Source: an uncultured Bacteroidota bacterium (lineage in GTDB: Bacteria > Bacteroidota > Bacteroidia > Flavobacteriales > Flavobacteriaceae). Taken from it: a DNA stretch of 64,000 bases. The notes under the pieces were generated by a model. It was not told the origin of the DNA, ran no database searches, and saw only the letters and a program-made list of their open reading frames with translations. This document shows, one piece after another, positions 11,296-20,823 of this stretch (its first letter is position 1; each line of letters opens with the position of its first letter). Where the stretch lies: positions 124,001-188,000 of the forward strand of contig CABZAE010000001.1 in NCBI GenBank assembly GCA_902523635.1, given 5' to 3'. Made by a program: the position numbers and the translations under genes.

Positions 11296-12242
11296 TTTTC
11301 TATTGATGAAATGAATTCTTTTTTAAGTCTTTCGATTAAATCTTTGGTACTTGGACAATCTTCGATAGATGTGACACCCTGACCAGCTGACCATATTGTT
11401 TTCCAGGCTTTAGCTTCAGCTTGCGCAGCATCTAATTCATCTCCGAAATTAATTTTTTTTGAGTCTCCCCACATGTCTTCGGTTATTCCCATTGCCTCCA
11501 AACTTGGTCTTAAGAAATTTGCATTAACTCCGGAAACAGCAGCGGTGTATACAATATCACCTGCTTTTGATTCAATTATCATTTCTTTATATTTTTCATC
11601 AGCTTTACTTTCTGTTGTATTGATAAATCTTGTACCGAGGTAGGCTAGGTCCGCACCCATTTGAAGAGCGGATGCTATGTCCCTTCCTGAACTTATACAA
11701 CCTGAGAGTAAAATTGTTTTTTTAAAAAATTTTTTAATTTCGGCAATAAATGGTATTGGATTGAGAGTTCCGCCATGTCCACCAGCTCCAGCTGCAACTA
11801 AAATGAGACCATCTACGCCAGCTTCAGATGCTTTCTCAGCGTGTCGTTTTTTTATAACATCATGAAAAACAAGTCCACCATATGAGTGAACTGCGCTAAC
11901 GAGTTGACTTACAGCCCCGAGAGAGGTTATAATTATTGGAACTTTATGTTTAATACATATTGATAAGTCTTTTCTTACCCTGGGGTTTGTTGGATGTACA
12001 ATTAAATTTACACCGAAGGGTGCCGGTTTTTTACCTGTTTCAGTTTCAAATTTTTCTAAATCTTTCTTGATCTCAATTATCCACTCTTCAAAACCTTCAC
12101 TTGTTCGTTGATTTAATGCAGGAAAAGTTCCAACAATTCCATTTTTACAACACTCAGTAACTAATTTTGGACCTGATATTAAAAACATTGGAGCTGCAAT
12201 AGCAGGAATATTGAGTTCATCTATAAATTTTGGTTTTTTCAT
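11265..12242 (-). CDS. Nitronate monooxygenase / NPD-type flavin oxidoreductase
   Basis: Start trimmed to ATG at 12242 (MKKPKFIDELNIPAIAAPMFLISGP); VAAGAGGHGGT, LLSGCISSGRDIASALQMGADLAYLGTRF. Confidence 0.9.
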   Translation of the reverse strand: MKKPKFIDELNIPAIAAPMFLISGPKLVTECCKNGIVGTFPALNQRTSEGFEEWIIEIKKDLEKFETETGKKPAPFGVNLIVHPTNPRVRKDLSICIKHKVPIIITSLGAVSQLVSAVHSYGGLVFHDVIKKRHAEKASEAGVDGLILVAAGAGGHGGTLNPIPFIAEIKKFFKKTILLSGCISSGRDIASALQMGADLAYLGTRFINTTESKADEKYKEMIIESKAGDIVYTAAVSGVNANFLRPSLEAMGITEDMWGDSKKINFGDELDAAQAEAKAWKTIWSAGQGVTSIEDCPSTKDLIERLKKEFISSIENQAELLKKFK

Positions 12243-12252
12243 ATTTAAATTA

Positions 12253-13002
12253 TTATAAGCTTCCATATCCTCCATCAATTGAAATTGAATGTCCATTAAC
12301 AAAAGACGATTTTTCCGACAGAAGCCACAAAATACTGTCTGCAACTTCTTTAGTTTTTCCTATTCTTTTCATTGGATTAATTTTCATGTTGAAGTCGATT
12401 ACATTCTTGGGGACATTCTGAATCAGTTTCGTATCAATAAAACCTGGACAAACAGAATTTACTCTTATATTATGGTCACCATATTCAATTGCAGCAGATT
12501 TAGTTAGACCAATAACTCCATGTTTTGAGGCACTATAAGAGGCACCTCCTCCCACACCTTTAAGTCCAGCCATTGAGGATACGTTAACTATTCTTCCGAA
12601 TCTATTTCTTAACATATACTTAATTTGATACTTCATGCAAAGAAAAACCCCATTTAAATTAATATTTAAAGTACTATTCCAATCTGAAAGGTCTGTTTTA
12701 TGAATAGATTCAAAATCCCCTCCTACACCTGCATTATTGATAGCTAAATCAATTTTTTTGTTTTCCTCAACAACAATTTCAGTAATACTTTTAACTTCAG
12801 TTTCAACTGAAACATCCATTTTGAAGAAAGATGCTTCATTTCCCATGGATTTGATTTGGTCTACCGTTTGCTTACCCATTTTTTCATTGATATCAGTAAC
12901 AATTACCTTGGCACCACATGCAGAAAGAGCAACTGACGTTGCTCTTCCAATTCCATCACCTCCGCCAGTGACGAAAGCTATTTTTTTATTAAAATCAGAC
13001 AC
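12253..13002 (-). CDS. SDR-family oxidoreductase
   Basis: TGGGDGIG, NNAGVGG, YSASKHGVIGLTK. Confidence 0.92.
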   Translation of the reverse strand: MSDFNKKIAFVTGGGDGIGRATSVALSACGAKVIVTDINEKMGKQTVDQIKSMGNEASFFKMDVSVETEVKSITEIVVEENKKIDLAINNAGVGGDFESIHKTDLSDWNSTLNINLNGVFLCMKYQIKYMLRNRFGRIVNVSSMAGLKGVGGGASYSASKHGVIGLTKSAAIEYGDHNIRVNSVCPGFIDTKLIQNVPKNVIDFNMKINPMKRIGKTKEVADSILWLLSEKSSFVNGHSISIDGGYGSL

Positions 13003-13026
13003 TTATAAAATTGTCTATGCGTATTT

Positions 13027-15795
13027 CTACAGTTGAATTTTCAATGTAGCAACACCACTCATACCAATTAATGGCATTCCAGGGAAAACGCTGTATTTTT
13101 CACCACCAATGTTGTATAGAGAAATATCTAGGTTTGTATTGGAGTTAACATTCAATCCTAAACTGAAATCAATAATATTTCTTTGTGGAACAACACCAGA
13201 GTAAAAAGGACCCATTAGTGAATTAAATCCACTGTCATATTTGTGAGCCAATCCGAAATTAAATTTTCCAGTTGAGTAACTAAGACCAGTTTTTAATCTA
13301 TGCTTTGAATGGTTCAAATAATAACTAGCAGTTTCATTATAATCACCAAGATCTCCTCTGCTAAATTCAGTTTCACTGACAACAGAATAGTTGGCATAAA
13401 CATTTAAATCTTCAGAAACATTCCACTCAGCGGCTGTGTCAAATCCCCAGTAACTTATTTTTCCAAAATTCCTGTAACCCATCATGATGTGAGGATTTCC
13501 GTCTTGTGGAGCTTGATCACTTTGAACAACTCCAACAACACCATTTAAACCTTGTCCTACTGCAGCACCAACCATAAGTGCAGTCATGTTGTTTGCGAGT
13601 GCAGCTGCTACTGGCGCAGGGTTACCAAGACTTGTTGCAAATGCTTGAAACAGTGGCTGCATAGTACCTGCAAAATCAGTTCCCAAAGAAGGAAGAGCAA
13701 CTAGAGGACTCAATACTGTTTGTGTAGTAAAGTTTTCTTTAGTTGTTTGGTAAATGTCAAAACTCCAAGAAATATCATCTCCAAACATCGTTTTGTATCC
13801 AATCTCATATGTAGTGTCGACTTGTAAAGTTGCCTGATCTCCCCCAACTAAATCTCCAAAAGGATTACCATTTTGATCAACTTTAACTCCTGTAGTGTAA
13901 CCTCCTGTACCAAGCACTAAAGCAGGAGATGTTTGAGCCGTCAAAAAGGGTAAAAATGGTTTCAAAGCAGCATATGCAGGGTTTAAATTAACTGCCTGAG
14001 CAATTCCAGGGGCCAACACCCCATAAAGAATAGCATGTGACATTCCTATTCCACTGCTATCTGGGACAAGCCCTCCACCAAACAAAAACTTGGTTTTAAC
14101 ATTATCAAAAGTTTGTGCATGTCTGTTACCGTAAAGGTGCATGTTCAAACCTGCTGACAAACTTGATAGATCGGCAACCGGTAAATCCATAAACATATCA
14201 ACAGCTGATGGCGGCGTATGAGATCTGTTAAAACTCAATCTAATAATATCTTTTGGACTGGCTTTTAATACCAAACCAATTCTTGGTGAAAAAGCAGACT
14301 CGTCAAGCATTGCAAATCTGTCATATCTACCTGCAAGAGATAAAATCAAATTATCGGACAAGTCAGTTTTGGCAGATAAATATGTACCATAAATTCTGTA
14401 ATCATCATTATTTTCATTTCGACCGTGAGTTCTGGTGAATGATTCAAACTGAGCAAGTTTATGTTCAAAACCAACAGATAAAGAAGTGTTGAGTTTATCC
14501 AAAGAAATTTCTTGCTGAACTTGAAGTTGTGATTGTGAACTTTCAATATAGCTGACTAAACCGGTTCTGTAATTGTATCCAATCTCATCTCCTTCATTTC
14601 CAGGAATATTTTTGGTGTAATTATATTGAGCAAAAAGATCATTAGATTTGACTTTAAACTGCACAAAATGATTATTTTGATCTCCAAAAACTTCACCGGT
14701 CCCAGAGGTCCAAGCATTACCAACTGTACTTCCCATACCAGCGACAGCTGTAAATGAGAAATTATTGTTCGGTCTATAATATATAGATGCATCGGCTCCT
14801 TTGGATTCTATATCATGTATCTGATCAGAAGTTCCAACCGTTTGGCCAGTTAATGGGTCAACAATGTTCCTAGAACCACTGGCACCAAAAACACCAAGAT
14901 TTTGGTTGTCACTAAGACTCCAAGTTCCATTCTCAGAATATCTCAAATTAAATTTGTAACCAAATGTTTTGTCATCATTACTCACAGCATGTCTAAAGTA
15001 TACAGATTTCATATTGAAATTACCTCCGCTTAATAACGATCCACTGTTGGCGATCGCTCCACCTTGAAGTTGTAGTGTGCTTCCTTCGTGACTGAAAGGG
15101 TCTTTACTTATGTAATGAATAACTCCAGATCCAACTCCTGCACCATACAAAGAAGCTTGAGGTCCTCTAACAATCTCGACCTTTTCAAGGTCAATCATAC
15201 TCAAGTTAGTATTACCTGAGTCGAACAGGTTCAATCCAGCTTGAGATAAATCTCTATGATCAAGCATTACCAAAGCTGATGTCTGAAAAATATCAACTCT
15301 GTCTCTTAGTGTTATATTGGTTCTGTTGGCCCCTTGTCTGTCAACTTGCACGCCTACAACATTTTCTAAAAGATTTGTTGCATTAAAGCTGGCGTTTTTT
15401 TCAATTTGGTCAAGTTTAACAGTCGAAACGGATGCAAATACATCGGAAATTTTTTCTGCTTTTCTAGAAGCAACTATAACAACTTCATCTAGTAATTCTC
15501 CTGATTCCAATGTCACTGAAACCAATTGAGTGGAAGAAAGAACTTGTAAAGTTGTATTGGCATATCCTACCGAACTAAACTCAAGAGTCCATGGGAAATC
15601 TTGTTCGGAGTTCAAGGTAAACATTCCATTGTTGTCTGTTGAAACTCCGGTGTTTGTTCCTTGTAAAATTACATTGGCACCAGCAACTGATTCAACTCCG
15701 TCAGTTACTTTACCAGAAATCGAGTTTTGAGCGTTGACCACAAAAGCGGTGGTTAATATCAAACTTATACTAATCAATAAAGATTTAAAATTCAT
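13027..15795 (-). CDS. TonB-dependent receptor with carboxypeptidase-like N-terminal domain
   Basis: Signal peptide, SGKVTDGVESVAGANVILQGTNTGVSTDNNG, plug RGPQASLYGAGVGSGVIHYISK, terminal beta strand. Confidence 0.95.
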   Translation of the reverse strand: MNFKSLLISISLILTTAFVVNAQNSISGKVTDGVESVAGANVILQGTNTGVSTDNNGMFTLNSEQDFPWTLEFSSVGYANTTLQVLSSTQLVSVTLESGELLDEVVIVASRKAEKISDVFASVSTVKLDQIEKNASFNATNLLENVVGVQVDRQGANRTNITLRDRVDIFQTSALVMLDHRDLSQAGLNLFDSGNTNLSMIDLEKVEIVRGPQASLYGAGVGSGVIHYISKDPFSHEGSTLQLQGGAIANSGSLLSGGNFNMKSVYFRHAVSNDDKTFGYKFNLRYSENGTWSLSDNQNLGVFGASGSRNIVDPLTGQTVGTSDQIHDIESKGADASIYYRPNNNFSFTAVAGMGSTVGNAWTSGTGEVFGDQNNHFVQFKVKSNDLFAQYNYTKNIPGNEGDEIGYNYRTGLVSYIESSQSQLQVQQEISLDKLNTSLSVGFEHKLAQFESFTRTHGRNENNDDYRIYGTYLSAKTDLSDNLILSLAGRYDRFAMLDESAFSPRIGLVLKASPKDIIRLSFNRSHTPPSAVDMFMDLPVADLSSLSAGLNMHLYGNRHAQTFDNVKTKFLFGGGLVPDSSGIGMSHAILYGVLAPGIAQAVNLNPAYAALKPFLPFLTAQTSPALVLGTGGYTTGVKVDQNGNPFGDLVGGDQATLQVDTTYEIGYKTMFGDDISWSFDIYQTTKENFTTQTVLSPLVALPSLGTDFAGTMQPLFQAFATSLGNPAPVAAALANNMTALMVGAAVGQGLNGVVGVVQSDQAPQDGNPHIMMGYRNFGKISYWGFDTAAEWNVSEDLNVYANYSVVSETEFSRGDLGDYNETASYYLNHSKHRLKTGLSYSTGKFNFGLAHKYDSGFNSLMGPFYSGVVPQRNIIDFSLGLNVNSNTNLDISLYNIGGEKYSVFPGMPLIGMSGVATLKIQL

Positions 15796-15855
15796 AATTG
15801 TTGTTTTGGTTATTTTTTTTATCTGCTAATTGATAAATTTCCATATTTCAAAATG

Positions 15856-15889
15856 CAAATTTAAGAATTTCTTAAAATATGTGGCAAAA
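15856..15889 (-). promoter_or_regulatory. Bacteroidetes-type promoter for the TonB receptor with an inverted repeat in the spacer
   Basis: Minus strand: TTTTG - 21 nt - TAAATTTG; IR TTTAAGAA-n-TTCTTAAA at 15860-15876. Confidence 0.5.
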
Positions 15890-15916
15890 TAATATTATTT
15901 ATTCGGTTTTTAAAAT

Positions 15917-17584
15917 TTATTCCCAAATCACATCATTATCTCTTTTTTCCCAATCTTTGTAAAAAATTGAAAATTTTTCATCAATCTTAGCCCTCTTTAT
16001 TTTTAGTGTTGGGGTTGTCATTTCATTTTCAGGTGTCCAATCATCTTTGACAAGAATAATCTTAGATATTTTTTTGTAATTATCAAGTTCATGATTAACA
16101 TCATTTAAAATTTTAGAAATTTTTTGGGTTGTCGATTCGACATTATTTTTGGCAAGTTCTGTGGGAACTGCTAATAAAATAGGCTGAACACAATTTAACC
16201 CTACCAAACATAATTGAGAAAATTCATCAACATTACCAAACTTACTTTCAATTGCTGCAGGTTCAATATATTTTCCTTTGGTTGTTTTAAAAATATCTTT
16301 AACTCTTCCTGTTACATAAAGATAACCCTGATCATCAATGTACCCTTTATCACCGGTGTGCAACCATCCATCTTGAAGAGTTGATGTAGTCATTTCCACA
16401 TTTTTATAGTAACAGTCCATCAAAAACGGACCTTTCATACAAATTTCACCCTCATCTGTAATTTTTAAACTCACATCAGGACTTGAAATTTTTCCGACGG
16501 ATCCAATTCCATTATTTTGATATGGATTTAAATTTGTACACACACAACAATTTTCTGTCATTCCATAACCATTGGTTATGTAAATTCCGATTGTTTTAAA
16601 CCAATCAATAAGCTCTACAGGAAGTGCTGCTGCACCTGAAATAATGACCTTTGCCTTAGAAAGTCCTAACGCTGCTTTTAATTTTCTCTTTATTATCCAT
16701 GAAATTACAGGGATTTTTAAAAGTTTTGTTAACTTTTCTTGGGGCATTTTCAATAAAATTTTTTCTTGAAATTTAGAGTAAATCCGTGGTACCCCTTGAA
16801 AAGCTGTAGGACTTACACTTTTTAAATTTTCTGCATAACTATCAAGAGATTCAACAAATGATAGATTTCCACCATACCTTAGACAGGTCCATTCAATACA
16901 AACTCTTTCAAAAATGTGATTTAGTGGTAAATATGAAATAAATCTATTGTTACCTCCTTCGTCAATTCCTAGTGGATTATAATCTTCGTGGACATTTTTG
17001 GTGTTGTAAAGAGATTTGTATTTAATCACAGCTCCTTTTGGATCTCCTGTAGTACCTGAGGTAAAAATTATTGTCCAAATATCATCGTTTTTAGGATAAA
17101 AGTCTTCAGACTGAGGCTCGAACTTATTAATAAATTCAAACCATTTCTCTCCCTTATCAATTTTTGAATGATTTTGGTAGTGAGGAAATGAAATAATTGG
17201 CATTTCTTTAGGCACTCCCTTTTTCATTTCTTCCCAATTTTCAAGCTTACCTACAAATAAGGCCTCAACATCTCCAAAATTTAATAAATTTTTTATTTCA
17301 TTTGATTTTAGAGTTGGAAAAAATGGAACAGAAATATATCCAGCAATTGTAATCGCAAGATCTGCAATAATCCACTCTCTGCAATTTTTAGAAACTAGAC
17401 CAATATGGCTTTTTTCTTTTAATCCCAAACTTTTTAGTCCTGTTGCTAATTTACGAGCCATCATGCCTGCTTCAGACCATGTGTAGGTCTCCCAATTATC
17501 ACCAAATGGTTGTCTCAAAAAAGGGTTGTTGGAAAGTTCTTTTTCCCATTTATAGAAAGGAAAATCAAAATATTCATTTAGCAT
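15917..17584 (-). CDS. Long-chain acyl-CoA synthetase (AMP-forming)
   Basis: TIIFTSGTTGDPKGAVI, YGMTENCCVCT, DGWLHTGDKGYID. Confidence 0.92.
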   Translation of the reverse strand: MLNEYFDFPFYKWEKELSNNPFLRQPFGDNWETYTWSEAGMMARKLATGLKSLGLKEKSHIGLVSKNCREWIIADLAITIAGYISVPFFPTLKSNEIKNLLNFGDVEALFVGKLENWEEMKKGVPKEMPIISFPHYQNHSKIDKGEKWFEFINKFEPQSEDFYPKNDDIWTIIFTSGTTGDPKGAVIKYKSLYNTKNVHEDYNPLGIDEGGNNRFISYLPLNHIFERVCIEWTCLRYGGNLSFVESLDSYAENLKSVSPTAFQGVPRIYSKFQEKILLKMPQEKLTKLLKIPVISWIIKRKLKAALGLSKAKVIISGAAALPVELIDWFKTIGIYITNGYGMTENCCVCTNLNPYQNNGIGSVGKISSPDVSLKITDEGEICMKGPFLMDCYYKNVEMTTSTLQDGWLHTGDKGYIDDQGYLYVTGRVKDIFKTTKGKYIEPAAIESKFGNVDEFSQLCLVGLNCVQPILLAVPTELAKNNVESTTQKISKILNDVNHELDNYKKISKIILVKDDWTPENEMTTPTLKIKRAKIDEKFSIFYKDWEKRDNDVIWE

Positions 17585-17666
17585 ATAAAAGTTTTTATAG
17601 TTTGGTATTAAGTTTTAGTCAGTTTCGATTTGTATTTGTTGTTTATTAACAAACAAGTTAATAAAA

Positions 17667-19073
17667 TTAATTTTTTTGATCCAATATGGTTCTAATCTTT
17701 TTGTATTCATGGTGATTTAATGGGTACTGATACATAAATATTAATGAAGAAATGTAAACAAAAAATAGTACGGGTCCTCCAATAAAAGTTAAAGAATTAA
17801 TAATATCATTTGAAATTTGAATTGAGTTAGCCTGAGTGGGGAATGAAATAATTTTAAGTAATAATCCACCACCTAAATATCCTATACCAACAGTACATTT
17901 ATACGCAAAAGACAGAGTTGAAAAAAATATACCTTCATTTCTTTTCCCTGATTTTAATTCGTATTCATCAACAACATCTGCCATCATGGATGATGATAGG
18001 CTCATGGCACACCAAAGAAAAGTAAAAGCAAATAAATATAAAAAGAAGACAATAAAAATAATTATCGGGTTTTCATTGTTAGGAATCAGATTTAATAGTC
18101 TTAGAAAATATGGTAATGTCATCCCTAAACTAAATAAAATCGTACAAATTATTGTTGCCTTTTTTTTATCAAAAATTTCTCCCAGTTTGGGTCCAAAATA
18201 AGCAGAGAATATACCACCAAATGCTCCCGCAACAAGTATTGAAACAATTTCAAACTCATTAAAACCAAAAACGTAAGTTAAAAGATAGGTTGTAATTGTA
18301 TTTCCAATTCCAAAGGCAATGTAAACTAGTGCTGTGAAACATAAAACAGTAGAAAATGATTTTAAATTTAAGGCACTTTTTATTATTTGTATTGTTGATA
18401 TCAATGATTCCCTTTTTGAATTTATTGGTAGAAAAGGAATTGAGTTTTTGGTACCGTACGAGCTAATTAAAATACTTAATGCCATAATTATTCCACAATA
18501 AATTGAAAAAGGTCTGTAAGCTAGTGGATCCTGAAGTGCTGTATCAAAACTATTTTCCGAGTCGAAAAAAAAGTAAATTGCAATAAAAAAAATAAGAGGT
18601 TGTAATGCAGTTGTAAAACTCAATCTAAAACTTGTCAAAACAGTCCGTTCGTTGTAATTTGTACTAAGTTCAGCTCCAAGAGACATTGCAGGAACAATGT
18701 ACATAGTAAGAAAAAACCTTATGAATATTGAAAAGATGGTGAGCCAACAGAACAATTCAAAGTTGTTTAAGTTGGCTGATGGATTAAATAACAACCATAT
18801 TGATATTCCCAAAGGTAAAGCAGACAAAAACATGAATGGGTGACGACGTCCCCATTTTCTGTTTTGAGAATTATCCGATAATGCTCCAATAATGGGATCT
18901 GAAAATGCATCAAAAAAAAGAGAAATAAATGTGGCCAGCCCAGTATACAATGGATCTAGTCCCAAAACTTGATTATAATAGAAAAATACAAATAGCGTGT
19001 ATAGAACGTCTTTAATTCCAACAGAAACAAAACCAAGTCCATAGAAAACTTTAGTCCTAACTGATAAATTCAT
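17667..19073 (-). CDS. MFS transporter, GPH/MelB-like
   Basis: 12-TM-like protein, DAFSDPIIGALSDNSQNRKWGRRHPFMF motif. Confidence 0.88.
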   Translation of the reverse strand: MNLSVRTKVFYGLGFVSVGIKDVLYTLFVFFYYNQVLGLDPLYTGLATFISLFFDAFSDPIIGALSDNSQNRKWGRRHPFMFLSALPLGISIWLLFNPSANLNNFELFCWLTIFSIFIRFFLTMYIVPAMSLGAELSTNYNERTVLTSFRLSFTTALQPLIFFIAIYFFFDSENSFDTALQDPLAYRPFSIYCGIIMALSILISSYGTKNSIPFLPINSKRESLISTIQIIKSALNLKSFSTVLCFTALVYIAFGIGNTITTYLLTYVFGFNEFEIVSILVAGAFGGIFSAYFGPKLGEIFDKKKATIICTILFSLGMTLPYFLRLLNLIPNNENPIIIFIVFFLYLFAFTFLWCAMSLSSSMMADVVDEYELKSGKRNEGIFFSTLSFAYKCTVGIGYLGGGLLLKIISFPTQANSIQISNDIINSLTFIGGPVLFFVYISSLIFMYQYPLNHHEYKKIRTILDQKN

Positions 19074-19153
19074 TATAAGTTATAATATAGGTAAAACTTC
19101 TAATTTAATTTATTTATTCGAACCAAATATTCATTTATGAGCTTTAATAGGTC

Positions 19154-19182
19154 TCATTAATTTTCATTAATTTTATTAATGA
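19154..19182. promoter_or_regulatory. Operator-like cluster of three ATTAAT half-sites
   Basis: TCATTAATTT TCATTAATTT TATTAATGA: 10-nt tandem repeat plus an inverted copy, in a divergent intergenic region. Confidence 0.4.
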
Positions 19183-19215
19183 TTTAGTGGAGAATATTTT
19201 CAATTTTTTTTTAAC

Positions 19216-20814
19216 ATGAAAGTCAAAAAGTCGAATGTTGATATTTTAAGCCCAGGTTTTATAGAAAACGAAATTTCAATGAAAAAATTGTTGAAAGAAC
19301 TAAATTCCTATACAAAATTATCCAAGTCAGAGGGTACAAATGAACAAATAAAAAGGTCAAAAAAAAGAAAAAAACTTCTCGCAAGAGATAAGATTGATTT
19401 ACTTCTTGACAAAGGTAAACCCTATGTAGAATTGATGCCATTTGCGGGGCTGAAACATGAAAATGGTTTTGGTGCTGGAGGAACTACAGTTGTTGTTTTA
19501 GGTTATGTTTCAAATATTTTGTGCCTGGTAAATGCTAATGTTGCTACGCGAAAGGCAGGCGCTATTGATTATGCAACCAGTCTTAAAAATTTAAGGTTGT
19601 CTCAAATTGCCTCTGAAAACAGACTATTAACAATTAACTTAGTTGAAAGTGGTGGTGCAAATTTGCCTGATCAGGATAGAGTTTTTAATAATTATGGCAA
19701 GTTTTTTAAAGAAATGTCGATAAGATCAAAAAAAGGAATTCCAACGATTTCTGTTGTTTTTGGAAATGCGACAGCTGGAGGTGCTTATGTTCCTGGAATG
19801 TCAGATTATTCAATTTTTCAAAAGAATAATGCAAAAGTTTTTTTAGCTGGTCCACCACTTGTTAAGATGGCTACAAATGAGGATGCAAATGATGAAGAGT
19901 TAGGTGGTGCGCAAATGCACAGTAGTATTTCAGGTGTTTCAGATTTCCTAGCCTCAGATGAAAAGGATGCGATAGCAATAACCAAAAAACTGGTTAAAAA
20001 AATTTGTGAGCCTGTAATAAACAAAACTAGTGAAGAGCAAATTCAACCTATATTTAATCAAAAGGAAATTTTGGGTATTATACCTTCAAATCTTAAAAAA
20101 CCGTTTGATATTAGAGAATTAGTTAAAAGATTTGTAGATAAATCAGAATTTTTAGAATTTAAGGCGAACTACGGAAGAACAATGTTTTGTAGTTGGACAA
20201 AAATAGGCGGTTATCCTGTTGGAATTATAGCTAACAATGGTGTTATTTTTATTGAGTCTGCGAGAAAAGCTACTCACTTCATACAATTGGCCAATAAATC
20301 CAATCTTCCACTTTTATTTATTCACAATACGACAGGTTTCATGGTTGGAAAAAGATATGAGCAAAATGGAATGATCAATAGTGGATCTCAATTAATCCAT
20401 GCTGTAGCTGGAAGCAATGTTCCACATATAGGTTTACAGGTTGGGAATTCTTATGGTGCTGGAAATTATGCAATGTGTGGTAGGTCATTTGACCCAAGGT
20501 TTCTTTTTTCTTATCCAAATGTTAAGTCAGGTGTAATGGGTGCAGATCAGTTGTCCGGAGTAATGGAGATAATAAAAAGGAATAAGGCTAAAGTAAATAG
20601 TGAAGTTATTGATGAAGATCAACTTAAAAAAGAAAAAACTAAACTAGCTAATGAAGCTGACGAAAAAGCAAGTGTGTGGCATACAACATCCGAAGTGTGG
20701 GATGATGGTGTAATAGATCCCTCTGAAACTAGAAAATATTTAAAAATGGCTTTAGCAGCGGTGTACAACTCAGAAATTAAGGGATCTGATTCATTCGGAG
20801 TCTTTAGAATGTGA
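19216..20814 (+). CDS. Acyl-CoA carboxylase carboxyltransferase (beta) subunit, MCC/geranyl-CoA carboxylase-like
   Basis: LVESGGANLPDQ, FGNATAGGAYVPGMSDY, FIHNTTGFMVG, SYGAGNYAMCGRSFDPRF. Confidence 0.93.
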   Translation: MKVKKSNVDILSPGFIENEISMKKLLKELNSYTKLSKSEGTNEQIKRSKKRKKLLARDKIDLLLDKGKPYVELMPFAGLKHENGFGAGGTTVVVLGYVSNILCLVNANVATRKAGAIDYATSLKNLRLSQIASENRLLTINLVESGGANLPDQDRVFNNYGKFFKEMSIRSKKGIPTISVVFGNATAGGAYVPGMSDYSIFQKNNAKVFLAGPPLVKMATNEDANDEELGGAQMHSSISGVSDFLASDEKDAIAITKKLVKKICEPVINKTSEEQIQPIFNQKEILGIIPSNLKKPFDIRELVKRFVDKSEFLEFKANYGRTMFCSWTKIGGYPVGIIANNGVIFIESARKATHFIQLANKSNLPLLFIHNTTGFMVGKRYEQNGMINSGSQLIHAVAGSNVPHIGLQVGNSYGAGNYAMCGRSFDPRFLFSYPNVKSGVMGADQLSGVMEIIKRNKAKVNSEVIDEDQLKKEKTKLANEADEKASVWHTTSEVWDDGVIDPSETRKYLKMALAAVYNSEIKGSDSFGVFRM

Positions 20815-20823
20815 TTTTCTATT

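Noticed and set aside
12230-13036. Plus-strand ORFs over the SDR gene
   Set aside because: Antisense shadows of the SDR; no recognisable motif.
14253-14792. ORFs of 61-78 aa overlapping the TonB receptor gene
   Set aside because: Alternate-frame by-products of a strongly supported CDS; no own signals.
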